DNA from: Blastomussa wellsi
Taxonomy: Eukaryota > Cnidaria > Anthozoa > Scleractinia > Plerogyridae
Direction of reading: 5' to 3'
DNA length: 64,000 nucleotides
Assembly: GCA_947652115.1 (NCBI GenBank)
Contig: OX393564.1
Span: 3,386,908 to 3,450,907 of the forward strand
In this document: positions 14,001-26,000 of the stretch, piece by piece
Numbering within the stretch: the stretch's first letter is position 1
Layout: each line of letters opens with the position of its first letter
The notes under the pieces: generated by a model
The model's input: the letters and a program-made list of their open reading frames with translations, nothing else
What the model was told of the DNA's origin: nothing
The model's database searches: none
Position numbers and translations under genes: made by a program

Positions 14001-17000
14001 GATATTCGTACGGCAGCTGATCTGTTCCAGCAGGGTGACTGGTTTTTCAAGTTTGATTATACAAGTGGCTACCATCATGTGGAGATTTTTCCAGCGCACA
14101 CGAAGTTCCTTGGATGCTCTTGGGTTGTTGATGGTTCCCCTAAGTTTTTTAAGTTCACTGTTTTGCCTTTTGGTCTTTCAGTTGGTCCTTTTATCTTTAC
14201 AAAAATTCAAAAGGCCCTTACGAAACATTGGCGAAAGCAGGGAATTCGAATGTTTACGTACCTGGATGATGGTGCTGGGGCAGATTCCAGTTTCTGCGAA
14301 GCCCAGTGGGTCTCTGATGTGGTGCGCCAAGATGTGCGGCGTAGCGGATTTGTGGCTAATGACGAGAAGAGCCAGTGGGTGCCAGTGCAGTGTGGGGAGC
14401 TGTTGGGATATATCCTGAACTTACAGGATGGAACATTCCAGGTCCCCCAAAGAAGGGTAGATGCTTTCAACCAGGTGTTAAGGGATGTAGTAGCTCACCA
14501 ATTTGTGGTGTCTGCACGCACAGTAGCCCGGTTTACGGGACTCCTGGCTTCCATGAGTTTGGCGCTGGGCCCAGTGGTGCGTCTTTGGACCAGAAGCTTA
14601 TATCGGGACATCCTGCACGCCTCTTCGTGGGACAGCCCGGTCCGGTTGTCTGTGGAGGCCCAAGGCGAGGTCGTTTTTTTGGCAGAGGAGTTTCCACAAT
14701 GCAAGCTATCCGATTTGGGCTTCAAGCCCTCGACCCGAGGTTCTGACCTACTCGGATGCTAGTGATTCTGGTTGGGGTGGCTTTGCGGTTCAGATTGGTG
14801 GACAGGCGGCAGTGGGGAGTTGGTCAGTCTACGAGAGTAAGCAGAGCTCCACCTTCCGGGAATTGCGGGCAACTGGCCTAGTTCTGAAGTCTTTTGCTCC
14901 CCAGCTACGTGGCAAGGAGGTTCTTCACCGAACCGACAACAAGAACACTGAGATCATTCTCTCCGTGGGCAGCCGCAAAGCCAACCTGCACAACGAAGCA
15001 GTTAATATCTATGGCCTGTGCAGAGAATTTAACATTCGTCTTACTGTGGAATGGATCAGCAGGGATTTCAACAAGGTTGCTGATGAGCTGTCGCGGATTG
15101 AGGATTCAAATGACTACATGCTGGATCCTTCCTGTTTTGCTCGCCTGGACAAGTGTTTGGGTCCTCACACAGTCGATCGGTTTGCAAGTGTCAAGACAAA
15201 GCAGCTGTCCAGGTTCTGTAGCCGATACCTTAATCCTGGTTGCGAAGCTGTTGACGCCTTTACTGTCTCATGGACTGGAGATTTCAATTGGCTGTTTCCT
15301 CCACCATACCTGGTTCCTCGTGTCTTGCGTCACATGTTAGAAGGTCGTGAGGATGGAACCTTGCTGGTCCCAGAATGGCACTCTGCACCCTGGTGGCCCC
15401 TGCTTATTACTAGCCTTGGTGCGTGGAGAGGATTTGTAACAAACTTCATTAGGGTCCAGCCCTACGAGGGCATCTTCATTCCAGGAGCAGCAGCCAGCTG
15501 TGTCTTCACCGCAGGTGTGCCACCTTTTGGACTCCTGGCGCTACAACTGTGCTTCTGTGGTTCCCATGTCCGGACGTGAGGTATGTGCGTTGCCCTGCGT
15601 CATGTGTTTCCAGCGTTGTGTGAAGGCGTGGTTATCAATTTGCAAATGCGCAGCCACTGAGCCTGTCATGGGCACCTATGTTCTTACCTGCTGTTATGAA
15701 GTGTTCCAGCTGTGTTGGCTTCTCAGGCCTGTTATGGGCACCAGAAGGCTGTTATGGCTTAAGAGATCGATTCTCCATCTGCACAGGGTGCAGCAAGCAA
15801 GCCTGTCATGGGCACCCATTTATTTTTGCCTACTGTTATGGTTGTACTGGCTGTTGTGGCTTCTCAGGCCTGTTATGGGCGCTTAAAGGCTGTTATGGCT
15901 TGCAGTGTTATAGGCCCAGGAGTCAGGGTGTTTACTTGCACATGGTTCTGCTTCCCTTTGAGGAAATGTGTGTTTACTGGATTTTTTCCTGCTCTTATGA
16001 CGTTTGTCGTTGTGTTGCAGCTGTACCACCTTGGGTAGAAGAGGTCAGCTTCCCAGCCGAGTATCACGAAGATCAATTTGAACATCCAGAATTGCGGCAG
16101 CTAGCAAGGGCCTTACCAACAGTATTGGTGCAAGATCGGGCTGCTACGACGGTCAATACTTATCTGCGTGCTTATAAATCCTGGAAGTCATGGGCCAGTC
16201 GTCACAATGCCCCTTTTCTGCCAGCCGATCCTGTGGTCTTTACGCTGTACATTGTTTATCTCATTCAGCAAACCCGATCGGTGTCTTCGGTCAATTCTGC
16301 AGTGTACGGTGTGAGCTGGGTCCACAAAAAGAGTGGTTACCAAGAGCCCAGTGAGTATCTAGTAGTGAAGCAAGTGGTTGATGCTGCCAGGCGAATTCTG
16401 GCTAAACCAGCTAAACGTAAGGAGCCCCTGTCTTCTGCTCTGGTGAGGAAAGTGATCAGTCGTCTTGAGAAAGGAAGCCTTGGTGACCTCCAATTAGCCA
16501 CGTTGTTTTCGCTCGGATTCTTTGGTTTCCTTCGATGGGATGATCTGCACCATTTGAGAGCGGACAGTTTTCAGTTTGCTGATTCCCATGTGGCCATTTT
16601 TCTGGAGAGGAGGAAGAATGATCAGTTCCGTGAGGGATCCTGGGTTTTTGTAGCCCGTTGTAGTACGCCTCCCTGCCCGGTTGGGATTGTTGAGAGGTTC
16701 TTGAGAGTTGCGAACCATTCTAAGGGCTCTCTGTTGTTTCGACGTGTATCGAGTACCAGGACAGGAGTGCGGCTGCGTAAGGAGGGTATGTCTTATAGTC
16801 GGGCAAAGGAGCTTGTTAAGAAGGAGCTTTGCAAGGAAGGCCTGGACCCCACAAAGTTTGGACTTCATAGCCTGCGTTCAGGAGGAGCTTCTGCAGCCGC
16901 AGCTCTGGGGGTTCCAGACAGACTCTTTCAGAGACATGGAGGCTGGCGCAGTGAAAAGGCTCGGAACAATTATGTCAAGGAAACTTTAGACTCGCTTTTA

Positions 17001-20000
17001 CTTGTTACAAAATCAATTTGATATGGATTTTGACATTGTTTCTAGTTTTCAGTTATTGGTTCCAACAGATCAGTTTCTCGTGTTTAAGTTGAGCTTCAAG
17101 ACTCTGTATTTTGAACATTTCCCTTTTTACTGTCCGGATAGTTCTCGCACGTGCCAGTAAATGTTCTGTATGGTTTTTCCTTTGTTATGCGCTCTTTGCG
17201 TTGTCCCTTTGCGTGGTTCGGCTTGGCATGGCTCCCAGCTGTGTGTGAGAAGTGTGGTTTTCCGCTGGCTGAGGAACGAAAGAAGCGGAAAACGTTTTTC
17301 TCTCACACGGCTGGGAGTCTGGGTTCGAGGGTATGGGGGGTTTCAGGTCACGTGAGACGTTCACGGTTCACTTTGCATTTGTCATCCGCCATTGCCTGAC
17401 ACCCCCCACCCACCCACCCATGGAGTAATTCTAGAGGCGGTTGCGTTTTTGTTTTCATTAGAGACCGTTTAATTCATTCGCTTGATTCAGTTCATTTACT
17501 GTGGATATTCTGTTGCAAGTCTTTTTGGATTGAGTTTTTCTTCTTGATGTACTAGAATTATTGTTATTGTTATGGTTTTAATAAAGGTCAGGCTGCGTGG
17601 TTCGGCTTGGCATGGCTCCCAGCTGTGTGTGAGAACTGTAAGCTTAAAAAGCAAATTCAGGTTAACTCTTTTTGTCTACATTTTGATGATTGGATGCTCT
17701 GAAAAGAAAAGTGAAAATTATCGGAGGAAATGCATTTGAACAAAAGAAAAAGAAACCCGAATTAAAATTTAACCTGGGCTAGCGCTAATCGTCCATCGAA
17801 CAACTGGGCCCAGAATAACAGTTAATGAGGTAAAAACACCCAGGAGGTAATAATAAAGCAAAAAGGAACAAGGATAGTTAAGGATGGAGAACATTGAGAC
17901 AGATTCAAATGGCATAAATTATTTGAAAAATTTAGACTAAACATTTCCAGATGCACAAGCCATGACGTAGCGGATTCCTTTAAAAGAAATGTTGATTTTG
18001 ACATACCAGTAGTTGTAGCTCCTTCTGTTGTCAGAGGAGCAGTCTCAGTTATCATCTGCTCAACAGGAACTGGTGTAACTTGAGATCCTATGTAATCTTC
18101 ATCATAAACAGATATCTGAACACACTGGCCATACAAGTCAATCATCGCATATATTCCTATAGGAAAGTAAAGGCAGTTATAAGTGTCCCAAAAAAGGTTA
18201 CAGTATTTCAGTTATAAGGCCCTCACTCTTGTGATCAAAACAAGGCTGCAAGGCTACTCCAAATTCATCTACAAACCCAGAAATAAAAGCTTAGTAAATT
18301 TCTGATAAACTGCAGAATTTTGTATAGTATCTAATAACGTTCAGTACCTGATGGTACACTTGCAGCTGCACCACAGTCCTGTCCATTGACAAAGAAGTGC
18401 AGTGATCCGCCCGATTTGCGCATTATTCCAAGGCGGGACCCTTCTTCTAACTTGTCCAAGTCACAGGCATATCCATTCTTAATTGTGATACTGTTCTGCA
18501 GCACAGATGCCCCAGACACCATCCATGCTCCATTGACGAGATCAGTCATTGTGCCAGGAAACTGCATCTCTTCGGGAGGTACTGTTGTCGCTCCTGTATG
18601 AAAAACAGCAATGAAGATTTCACCCTTACCATTTATTCACTGAGCTGAAAAATCAGTTTTTAATTATTTATCACATTCAAGATGCTTTTGACATTGCTGA
18701 TCCAAGAAGTATGTAGGAAGCACGTCAAACAACACTTGTGAATGGCTTAGCTCACAAAGAGTTCCCTAAAGCTCACAAAGAGTTCTCTAAAGCTTACAAA
18801 GAGTTCTCTAAAGCTCACAAAGAGTTCCCTAAAGCTCACAAAGAGTTCTCTAAAGCTTACAAAGAGTTCTCTAAAGCTCACAAAGAGTTCTCTAAAGCTC
18901 ATTTGGTTAGAGAAACCAACTGGTGCCTGGGAGGCCATTGGTTTGAATTTATCAAATGTTTCTGTGGTCTATGAGATTGTAGAACATGGAAAAATGTGGT
19001 AAATTTGTTAAATGAGTTACTCAGGCCTGCACCAACCTGCCATTGCTACATAATTACTGTTTTTCAGCTTTTTGAAAAGAAAACAATATTATTTATAATT
19101 TATCATGTTTGAAGTTATGCTGTGTAAATGCAATTTTCTTTCATTGCAAGCTTCACAAGACCAAGAGAACTTCAAGTTTGCTATCCCTCCATGATTTACA
19201 CCCATGCAATCTTGCAAAACATAGATGCCTAAAGATGGAGGTTAAATCTCACTGCACACAATACTTACAATAAAGTCAAATGTAATTGAGTTAGGAATAG
19301 GGACAACTGCTGTAGGTAGCTCCCTTGATTGCACAGTTGCCTAATTGTTAGACAGTGTGCTCGCCTCCTGATAGAACGGCCCGGGTTCAAGCCCCAGTGT
19401 TGTGTCCATAGGCAAGACACTTTTCCAATGGTGTCTCTCTTCACCCAGGTGTACAAAAGGGTACTGCAGCGAAATTAATGCTGGATGGGGGCAGGGGGGG
19501 TAACACTGTGATGGACTAGCATCTCATCCAGGAGAGAGTAGAAATACTCTTAGCTGGGAAACCAGGATAAGCTCTGGATTGATGGGCCACTAGGCTCAAA
19601 CAGACTTTACCTTCATCATTACTATGCTACACAAGGACCATCTAATAACCATACTGGTAGAAAAAAGTCTGCATACAAGCCAAGTGGTCCATCAGGCCAG
19701 AGCTTATCCCGGTTTCCTTAGCATGAAACAACAGAGAGTATTGTTACTCCCTGCTGGATGGGATGCTAGTCCATCACAGGGTTACCCCCAGCATTAAATT
19801 CGTCGGTACCCATTCATACACCTGGGTGAAGAGAGGCACTGTGAGAGTAAAGTGTCTTGCCCAAGAGCACAATGCAGCACCTCGGCCAGGTTTCAAACCC
19901 AGATCATCCAATCAGGAGTCCAGTGCACTAACCATTAGGCCACTGCGCCTCCCACAATAACCATACTGAGACCTCCAGTTTTCCCTTAGTTTACAGCATG

Positions 20001-23000
20001 TGCTTAGCTATTCATACAAACCCGCTTCCATTGAGCCAGACCAGCGATTAACAAGTTTTTCCACAATCACTTCAAACAGTTCATCATCTCTAAGAGGTCT
20101 GTGACTCATTACAATAGCATTGTTGAATTCACACAGAGGATTTATGCGTACGGCACTGCGACAGTTGTGGCTCACAGCTACTTGACCACCGTGAAAGGAA
20201 CTGAACTTAAAACAGTTGTCATTTGCTGATGGAGTAACTTCCTGAGTTGGAGTTGATAAAGAACATTCCATGGGAGTTTCTTGTGCAATAATGGTAACTC
20301 TGGAAACATCTACAAAGCAATCCAAGTAAATAATAAAATGTTGATTGGAGGTGACAGCTCAAGTGTGTAGTTTCATAAATTAGCCATATCTTCCCCATGT
20401 ACATGTAAGTGATTTTTCTACAGGCATAATTTTAGTCCAAACATGTGAACTTATGAGCTTGTAGCAAAAATTGGAAGCAAAATTATGAAGGTGGAAATTG
20501 AGAGGTAAATCTAGTATAAATCTTAAAACCTTAAATATTCAGGGGTTTCTTCAAAAATTGCCAAAATGTTCACATTCTCTCATTTTTCCGTAGTGTCACC
20601 AGGACTTAAACCCAGACCCTTTGATCTGGAGCCATTACACTAACCGTTATAATATGACGATGGGAGGCGTGGCGCCCTAATGGTTAGTGTGCTGGACTCT
20701 TGATCGAATGGTCCAATTGCAAGTTTGAGCCCTGGCTGGGACACTGTGTTGTGTTCTTGGGCAAGACACTTTACTAGATAGTGCTTCCCTTCACCCATTG
20801 TTTTGTGCACAAAATATGATATTTCCAGAGAGCGATATGGTATGTAAGTTACTAACTGCTACATTTTGCTTACCGGTAATGACACTTAGAAGTGAAACAA
20901 TTCTTACCATTAAGTGAATTGGTTATGTCAACCTCTCCATTTTCCTCTATCCCTGAGATAATAGTGACTTGTGCACATTGACCAAACAAATCAACCACAC
21001 CATACACATTAGCTGGAACCCCCTGTGCCGCACAACCAAGATCTGTGCTGTTCACAAAGAAATGCAACGACCCATCTTCCTTACGCATTACTCCAACAGT
21101 GTCTCCAATCTGCCAGGAAATTAAAACAAACTAGTGAAATAAAAAAATTATGCGAATCAAAACTTTTACATTTTCCAAAATTTTAATGTTTAAACTTAGT
21201 AACTAAGGTAAGGTAAAGTCTGCATACGAGCCTAGTGGCCCATCAGGCCCGAGCTAATCCTGGTTTCATTAGCATGAAGCAACAGAGAGTATTTCTACTC
21301 CCCCCTGGATGGGATGCTATTCCATCACAGGGTTACCCCCAGCAGTAAATTTGCTGGTACATGTACCCATTAAGTACTGTTTGGCAACAAATTTGGGCTT
21401 GTTTCTAAATCAATAACATTTTATTGCAAGGTTCTAACTAAAGTCTCCCTTGACCATGTGTGACTGTTTTCAGTGTTCCAGCCTCCTGACCCGACAAATT
21501 AATTGAAATGTTATAAGGATTTGTTGCGAACTGTGGGGATTTGACCCATTGGAATATTTTGCATGGCACCTTGCCTCAAAAACTTGACTGGAACCCTGTG
21601 TTTTAGTTTCAGTTAATTAAAAAGCAAATAAGAATTTCTTAATCAAAATTTTCTACAGTGCTATAGTCTGATGAGCTAATCAATCTTAAAAACTTACGGG
21701 AAACAGAACTGTAACATAACAGTTCGAGAATTAAGTAGTTTGCCTTGAAAAGTGGGAAATTTTAAAAGGGTAAGTTCTGCTTCAAACAGTGGCAGGTCAA
21801 AATCAATGAATCCAACATACCGGGTAGCAGGCATGGACTGAATGCTAATAATATTCAAATAAAGACACTTTTAAATGTGGCAGGTGCAGGACTTTCAATA
21901 AGAATTTATTTAGTCAGTGGCTGCCCTTGTGTAGCACCTGTCAGAGACCTACATGTAGAGCAATACAAGAAAAGGGCTTGAAACACAGTACAGGGTTTTC
22001 CTTTTCAAATAAAGTTGAAGTCGATGAAAGCAAAGTTGACGGAGACAGCTTGTATAAATTATATAGTTGCCGGCGATGGAGCCGTTCACATGCGGTGAAA
22101 ATCGCGGTCGCTGGCCGAAAAGGAAAACCCTGAGTACACCCTCTAACCTTGATTTCATCCAGTGTGGGACCATAATCTTCAATGCTAGTGACGCCGTCAC
22201 ATACCACACTCCCTCCTGACATCATCCATGTACCAGGTGGCTGAACATTTGTCATAGTCGATGGAAACTCTAATGTTTCAGGACTGTGGGTGGTGACACC
22301 AATCTCAAGTGACCCCGCCCACTTGGTTAAATGTTTGTCTACACGCACAACAAGAAGTTCATTAGCGGTAAGATGCCGACTTGTTAGAACAACAGCATTG
22401 TTGAATTCCTCATTGGCTCTAAAGGTCATGAAAGGAAAACAATAAAAAAAACATTTAAAAAATAATATGTTTCAAGATTACAGTACACTGGGAAGTGCAG
22501 GCAAAGGAAAGGGAAATTTTTAGAATAGAATCAGGTGCAGCCAAGTGCTTCTTGCAATAGCCTATTTCCAAGTTGCTTTTTACATGTACCTCTGTTTCAA
22601 AACATGCGGGTTCAGGTTCACACTTTGACTCGTTTTGATATTGAGCCAAAAGAGAATTTGGAAATGGCCTATTCTTGACTGTTCTTAAAAATTACCAGGA
22701 CCTGGTATAACTCAAAAAGGCATGAGGAGCAAGTTTTTTTTCTCTTTTAGAAAATTGGGCATGCTCAAACTCGTGATGTAACCAGTGTGTGTTACATGTA
22801 CATACATGTAGGACTGACTAGAGCAAATGCATGATGGAAGCCACTTGCTTTATGGAGCTATAATGACCTCTAACTAACCAATCAGAGTGGACAAAAATTG
22901 CATGAACATTTTATGAAATATAACATTCAGGAGTAAAAGAGCAATATTCATACCGAGGCCTGTGTGCGCTACGATATCCATTGAATAATGACACTGATGT

Positions 23001-26000
23001 ACCACAGCGAGGATGAAACACAAGTGCATTACTTGGAGAATTGACTGTATTTTCATCTGAAATGAAAGTGTTTATAAAAAAAAACTGTAAATGAGAGCTA
23101 ACCAATAGCATAATTGCAGTTAGAATCATTATCATTAATGACATTTTGATTGGATTAACCAAAAATGGAGTTCATGAATAGATTTAATATATCATTCGTG
23201 CAGATCTGATTCAAACTCAATGAAAACATGTACAAAGAAGTGAATAAAATGTCATGAAATTCAAACATCTATTAAAATATTTCTTACAGGTTAAACCAGA
23301 ACTCTTCAAATCTTTGTAGAAGAATGAATGAATTCGTGAACCTGGTTTTTCATTTAATGTAACATTTAAAATGTGATGCTAACTGCAAATTGTGCTGCAT
23401 GCATTAAGCAAGTTAAAATTTGTAATAAAAAACTACACAGATCAAGACAAAACACATACTATTAGACTGTCCAATGCCCTGCTCTTGTAGTGGAGTGCCT
23501 GATGTTATAGACACCCTTACTGCAGCACCATAAATGTCAACAGCACCATACACATTAGCAGGGAGATTACCCACAGCCTCGCCCTGATCTTGTTCATTAA
23601 TAAAGAAATGAAGAGCTCCATCACTTTTTTTAAGTATTCCAATTTTGTCTCCAGCCTAAGTAAAGAAAAGTAAATATTTCTGACATGTTATTGTCACTTA
23701 ACTAATAACAGCCATGCGAACAGTAAGAGATCTTTGCAGTTTCTATTAGTAACTTGAGAAAAAGTTATAATAAAACCCAAAAAATCAGGCTTGAATGGGA
23801 TTTGAATCTCAGCATTGTAACAAATAAAACAAGGGTCAAGTACCTTTAGTGTTTCTAAGTTGATGCTTGAGTAGTCCCTCCTGGCTTCCTTGCCATTTAC
23901 AATGATTGACGTTCCACTAAGCATCCAGGTCCCTGTCGGCATACTTGTCATGGTTGGTGGTAACACAATATCATCTGGATTGTGACTTGTGACCCCAACT
24001 TCTATAGAGCCCGCCCACAACTCAGTGACGCATTCTATTTCGATCTAGAAAACAAAAACTTGATTTGAAAATTTGTAAAAAATATTGTGGTTTGATTAGT
24101 GCTCTTAATTTATTCATTTCACAACAATCACTCTATAATTTTGGTTTAATTGTCCACCTACTTCAAATAGTTTATCATTTCTCAGGGGGATGTTTGTGAG
24201 CGTCACAGCATTCTTGAATTCTTCTGTTGGTCTCTGTCGTTCTGCTGTTCTATTATTGTTGGAAAGCTTTATTAAGGATCCACAGTGAGGATGGAAGCAC
24301 ACTGATGCAGTTGAAGGAACAATCTGTGAGCCTGTTGCAGATGGACCTGTGAATGTAGTGAATATAAGCAACAGAACGCTGCTAACAAGAGCATAACTCA
24401 GTTAGGGGAGATGCAGAGGTCCAAAGCACTCCAGATCAAGTACATGGTGTGGGTTTGAGCCTCAGGCCGGGGTCACTACGTTGTGGCCTTGGCATGACAG
24501 TATACTCTCAAAGCGCCTCTTTTCACCAAGGTGTATAAATGAGAAGTAGCAAATTTCAAACTGGGGTAAACCTGGAAAGGACTAGCATCCAATCCAGGGG
24601 AGGGGAGGGGGGAGGGTAGAAGTACTCCTGGTCATTAATTTTGTGCTACGGGGGCCAGGATAAGCTCTGGCATGATGGGCCACTGAGCTCGGACACTGAA
24701 CTTATCAAACTGACCTAAAATTTGAATGGGTCTGACCTGTTAAAGTGCACCTAACCCCAAAATATTTTTTTCGCTAAAATAATCCTTTGAACCAGTTCCA
24801 AACGCATTGCACCTTTCGTTTCTCCCTTTTACAAAATTCGGACAATATATAGCATTCAAAGGTTACGAAAAACTGTACATCATACGTTCCACGACCGAGT
24901 CAGAAGGGGCATGGGTCTATTCCTGATTTGACGTCACAAACTGATTTGCATCGCATCAAGTCTTTGTAAACATGCATGCAAATCAGTTTGTGACGTCAAA
25001 TCAGGAATAGACCCATGCCCCTTCTGACTCGGTCGTGGAACAAACGATGTACAGTTTTTCGTAACTTTTGAATGCTATAAGTAGTTAGAATTTGGTAAAA
25101 AGGAGAAACGAAAGGTGCAATGCTTTTCGAAGTGGTGCAAAGGTTTATTTTAGCGAAAAAAATATTTTGGGGTTAGGTGCACTTTAAGGGTAAGCCTCGC
25201 CCCAAGCAGCGCACACTGTTGCAGCTTATCCCGGTTTCCGTGGCATGGGATGGGATGCTAGTCCATCACAGGGTTACCCCCTAGCATTATGTCACCGGTA
25301 CCCATTTATATACCTGGGTGGAGAGAGGCACTGTGAGAGTAAAGTGTCTTGCCCAAGAACACAATGCAGTGTCAATGCATTCGAGGCTCGAACCTGGACC
25401 GTCCAATCCGGAGTTTAGTGCATTAACCATTATGCCATCATGCCTCCCACTCTGTCCTGCTATTGATCGCAAATTTTGTTATCATGTTGTCAAAGTAACT
25501 GGGGATCCATGGGGCAATAGCTGAGTGGATTCACAGACTACTTTGACAATGTGATGACAAAATTCATGATCAATAACAGGACAGACCCATTCAAAACTGA
25601 TATCAATTTGTTTTTAAAATGACAAAACAAATCCAAAATGATTAAGCTTAATAATTACTTAAAGCCCCAATCAAATGGTCATGATAGTCGACGATAGCTG
25701 ATGATAGTTTCAGCTATGATGTGCGTTTGGGCATGAACTATCATTGACTATCATCAACTGTCATTCACTTTGAACTTGATAGTTTTTCCCTGTTTGATCA
25801 CCTGCATGATAGCTGATAATAGCTGATGATAGTTCAGGGAGATAAAACTATCATTGGCTATCATGCGCTGATTTGGTTTGATTGGGGCTTAACAGTTTGA
25901 CAATTTTTCAACAACTGCACATGATGGCACCATCTGACAATGTCATTTATGTGTCTGTCCACTTATTGAAAATGAAAATCAGCCAATGAGCATGTGAGAA

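Larger units (their letters stand above)
12442..17635 (+). mobile_element. DIRS-order retrotransposon with split direct repeats (PAT/Ngaro type)
   Basis: Complete 5.2-kb element, antisense to NEURL4. The terminal structure is A1 (12442-12594), then gag, RT, RNase H and tyrosine recombinase, then B1 (17211-17251) next to A2 (17248-17400), then B2 (17595-17635). A1 and A2 (153 bp) look identical by eye, as do B1 and B2 (41 bp). This A1..B1A2..B2 order defines PAT- and Ngaro-type elements, not DIRS1 (inverted repeats) or LTR elements. There is no target duplication; the bases AGAA are shared at both ends, as expected from tyrosine-recombinase integration of a circular intermediate. I see no SGNH hydrolase ORF after the recombinase, unlike typical Ngaro. 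AATAAA at 17580 lies just before B2. Confidence 0.92.
12383..17811. mobile_element. MITE split by the DIRS-type retroelement
   Basis: The left end GGGCCGGGTTGTTCAAAG (from 12383) and the reverse complement of the right end, GGGCCCAGTTGTTCGATG (ending 17811), form imperfect TIRs. With the retroelement (12442-17635) removed, the MITE would be about 235 bp. It lies in NEURL4 intron 10. Confidence 0.65.

Noticed and set aside
12442..17635. LTR retrotransposon or endogenous retrovirus
   Set aside because: No LTRs, no aspartic protease and no DDE integrase; it has a tyrosine recombinase and split repeats instead.
18748..18903. CRISPR-like array
   Set aside because: Units are directly adjacent with no unique spacers, and the sequence is eukaryotic.
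18738..18974. Repetitive [14 protein letters not shown] open frame
   Set aside because: Product of the 21-bp minisatellite inside a NEURL4 intron; open on both strands for arithmetic reasons.
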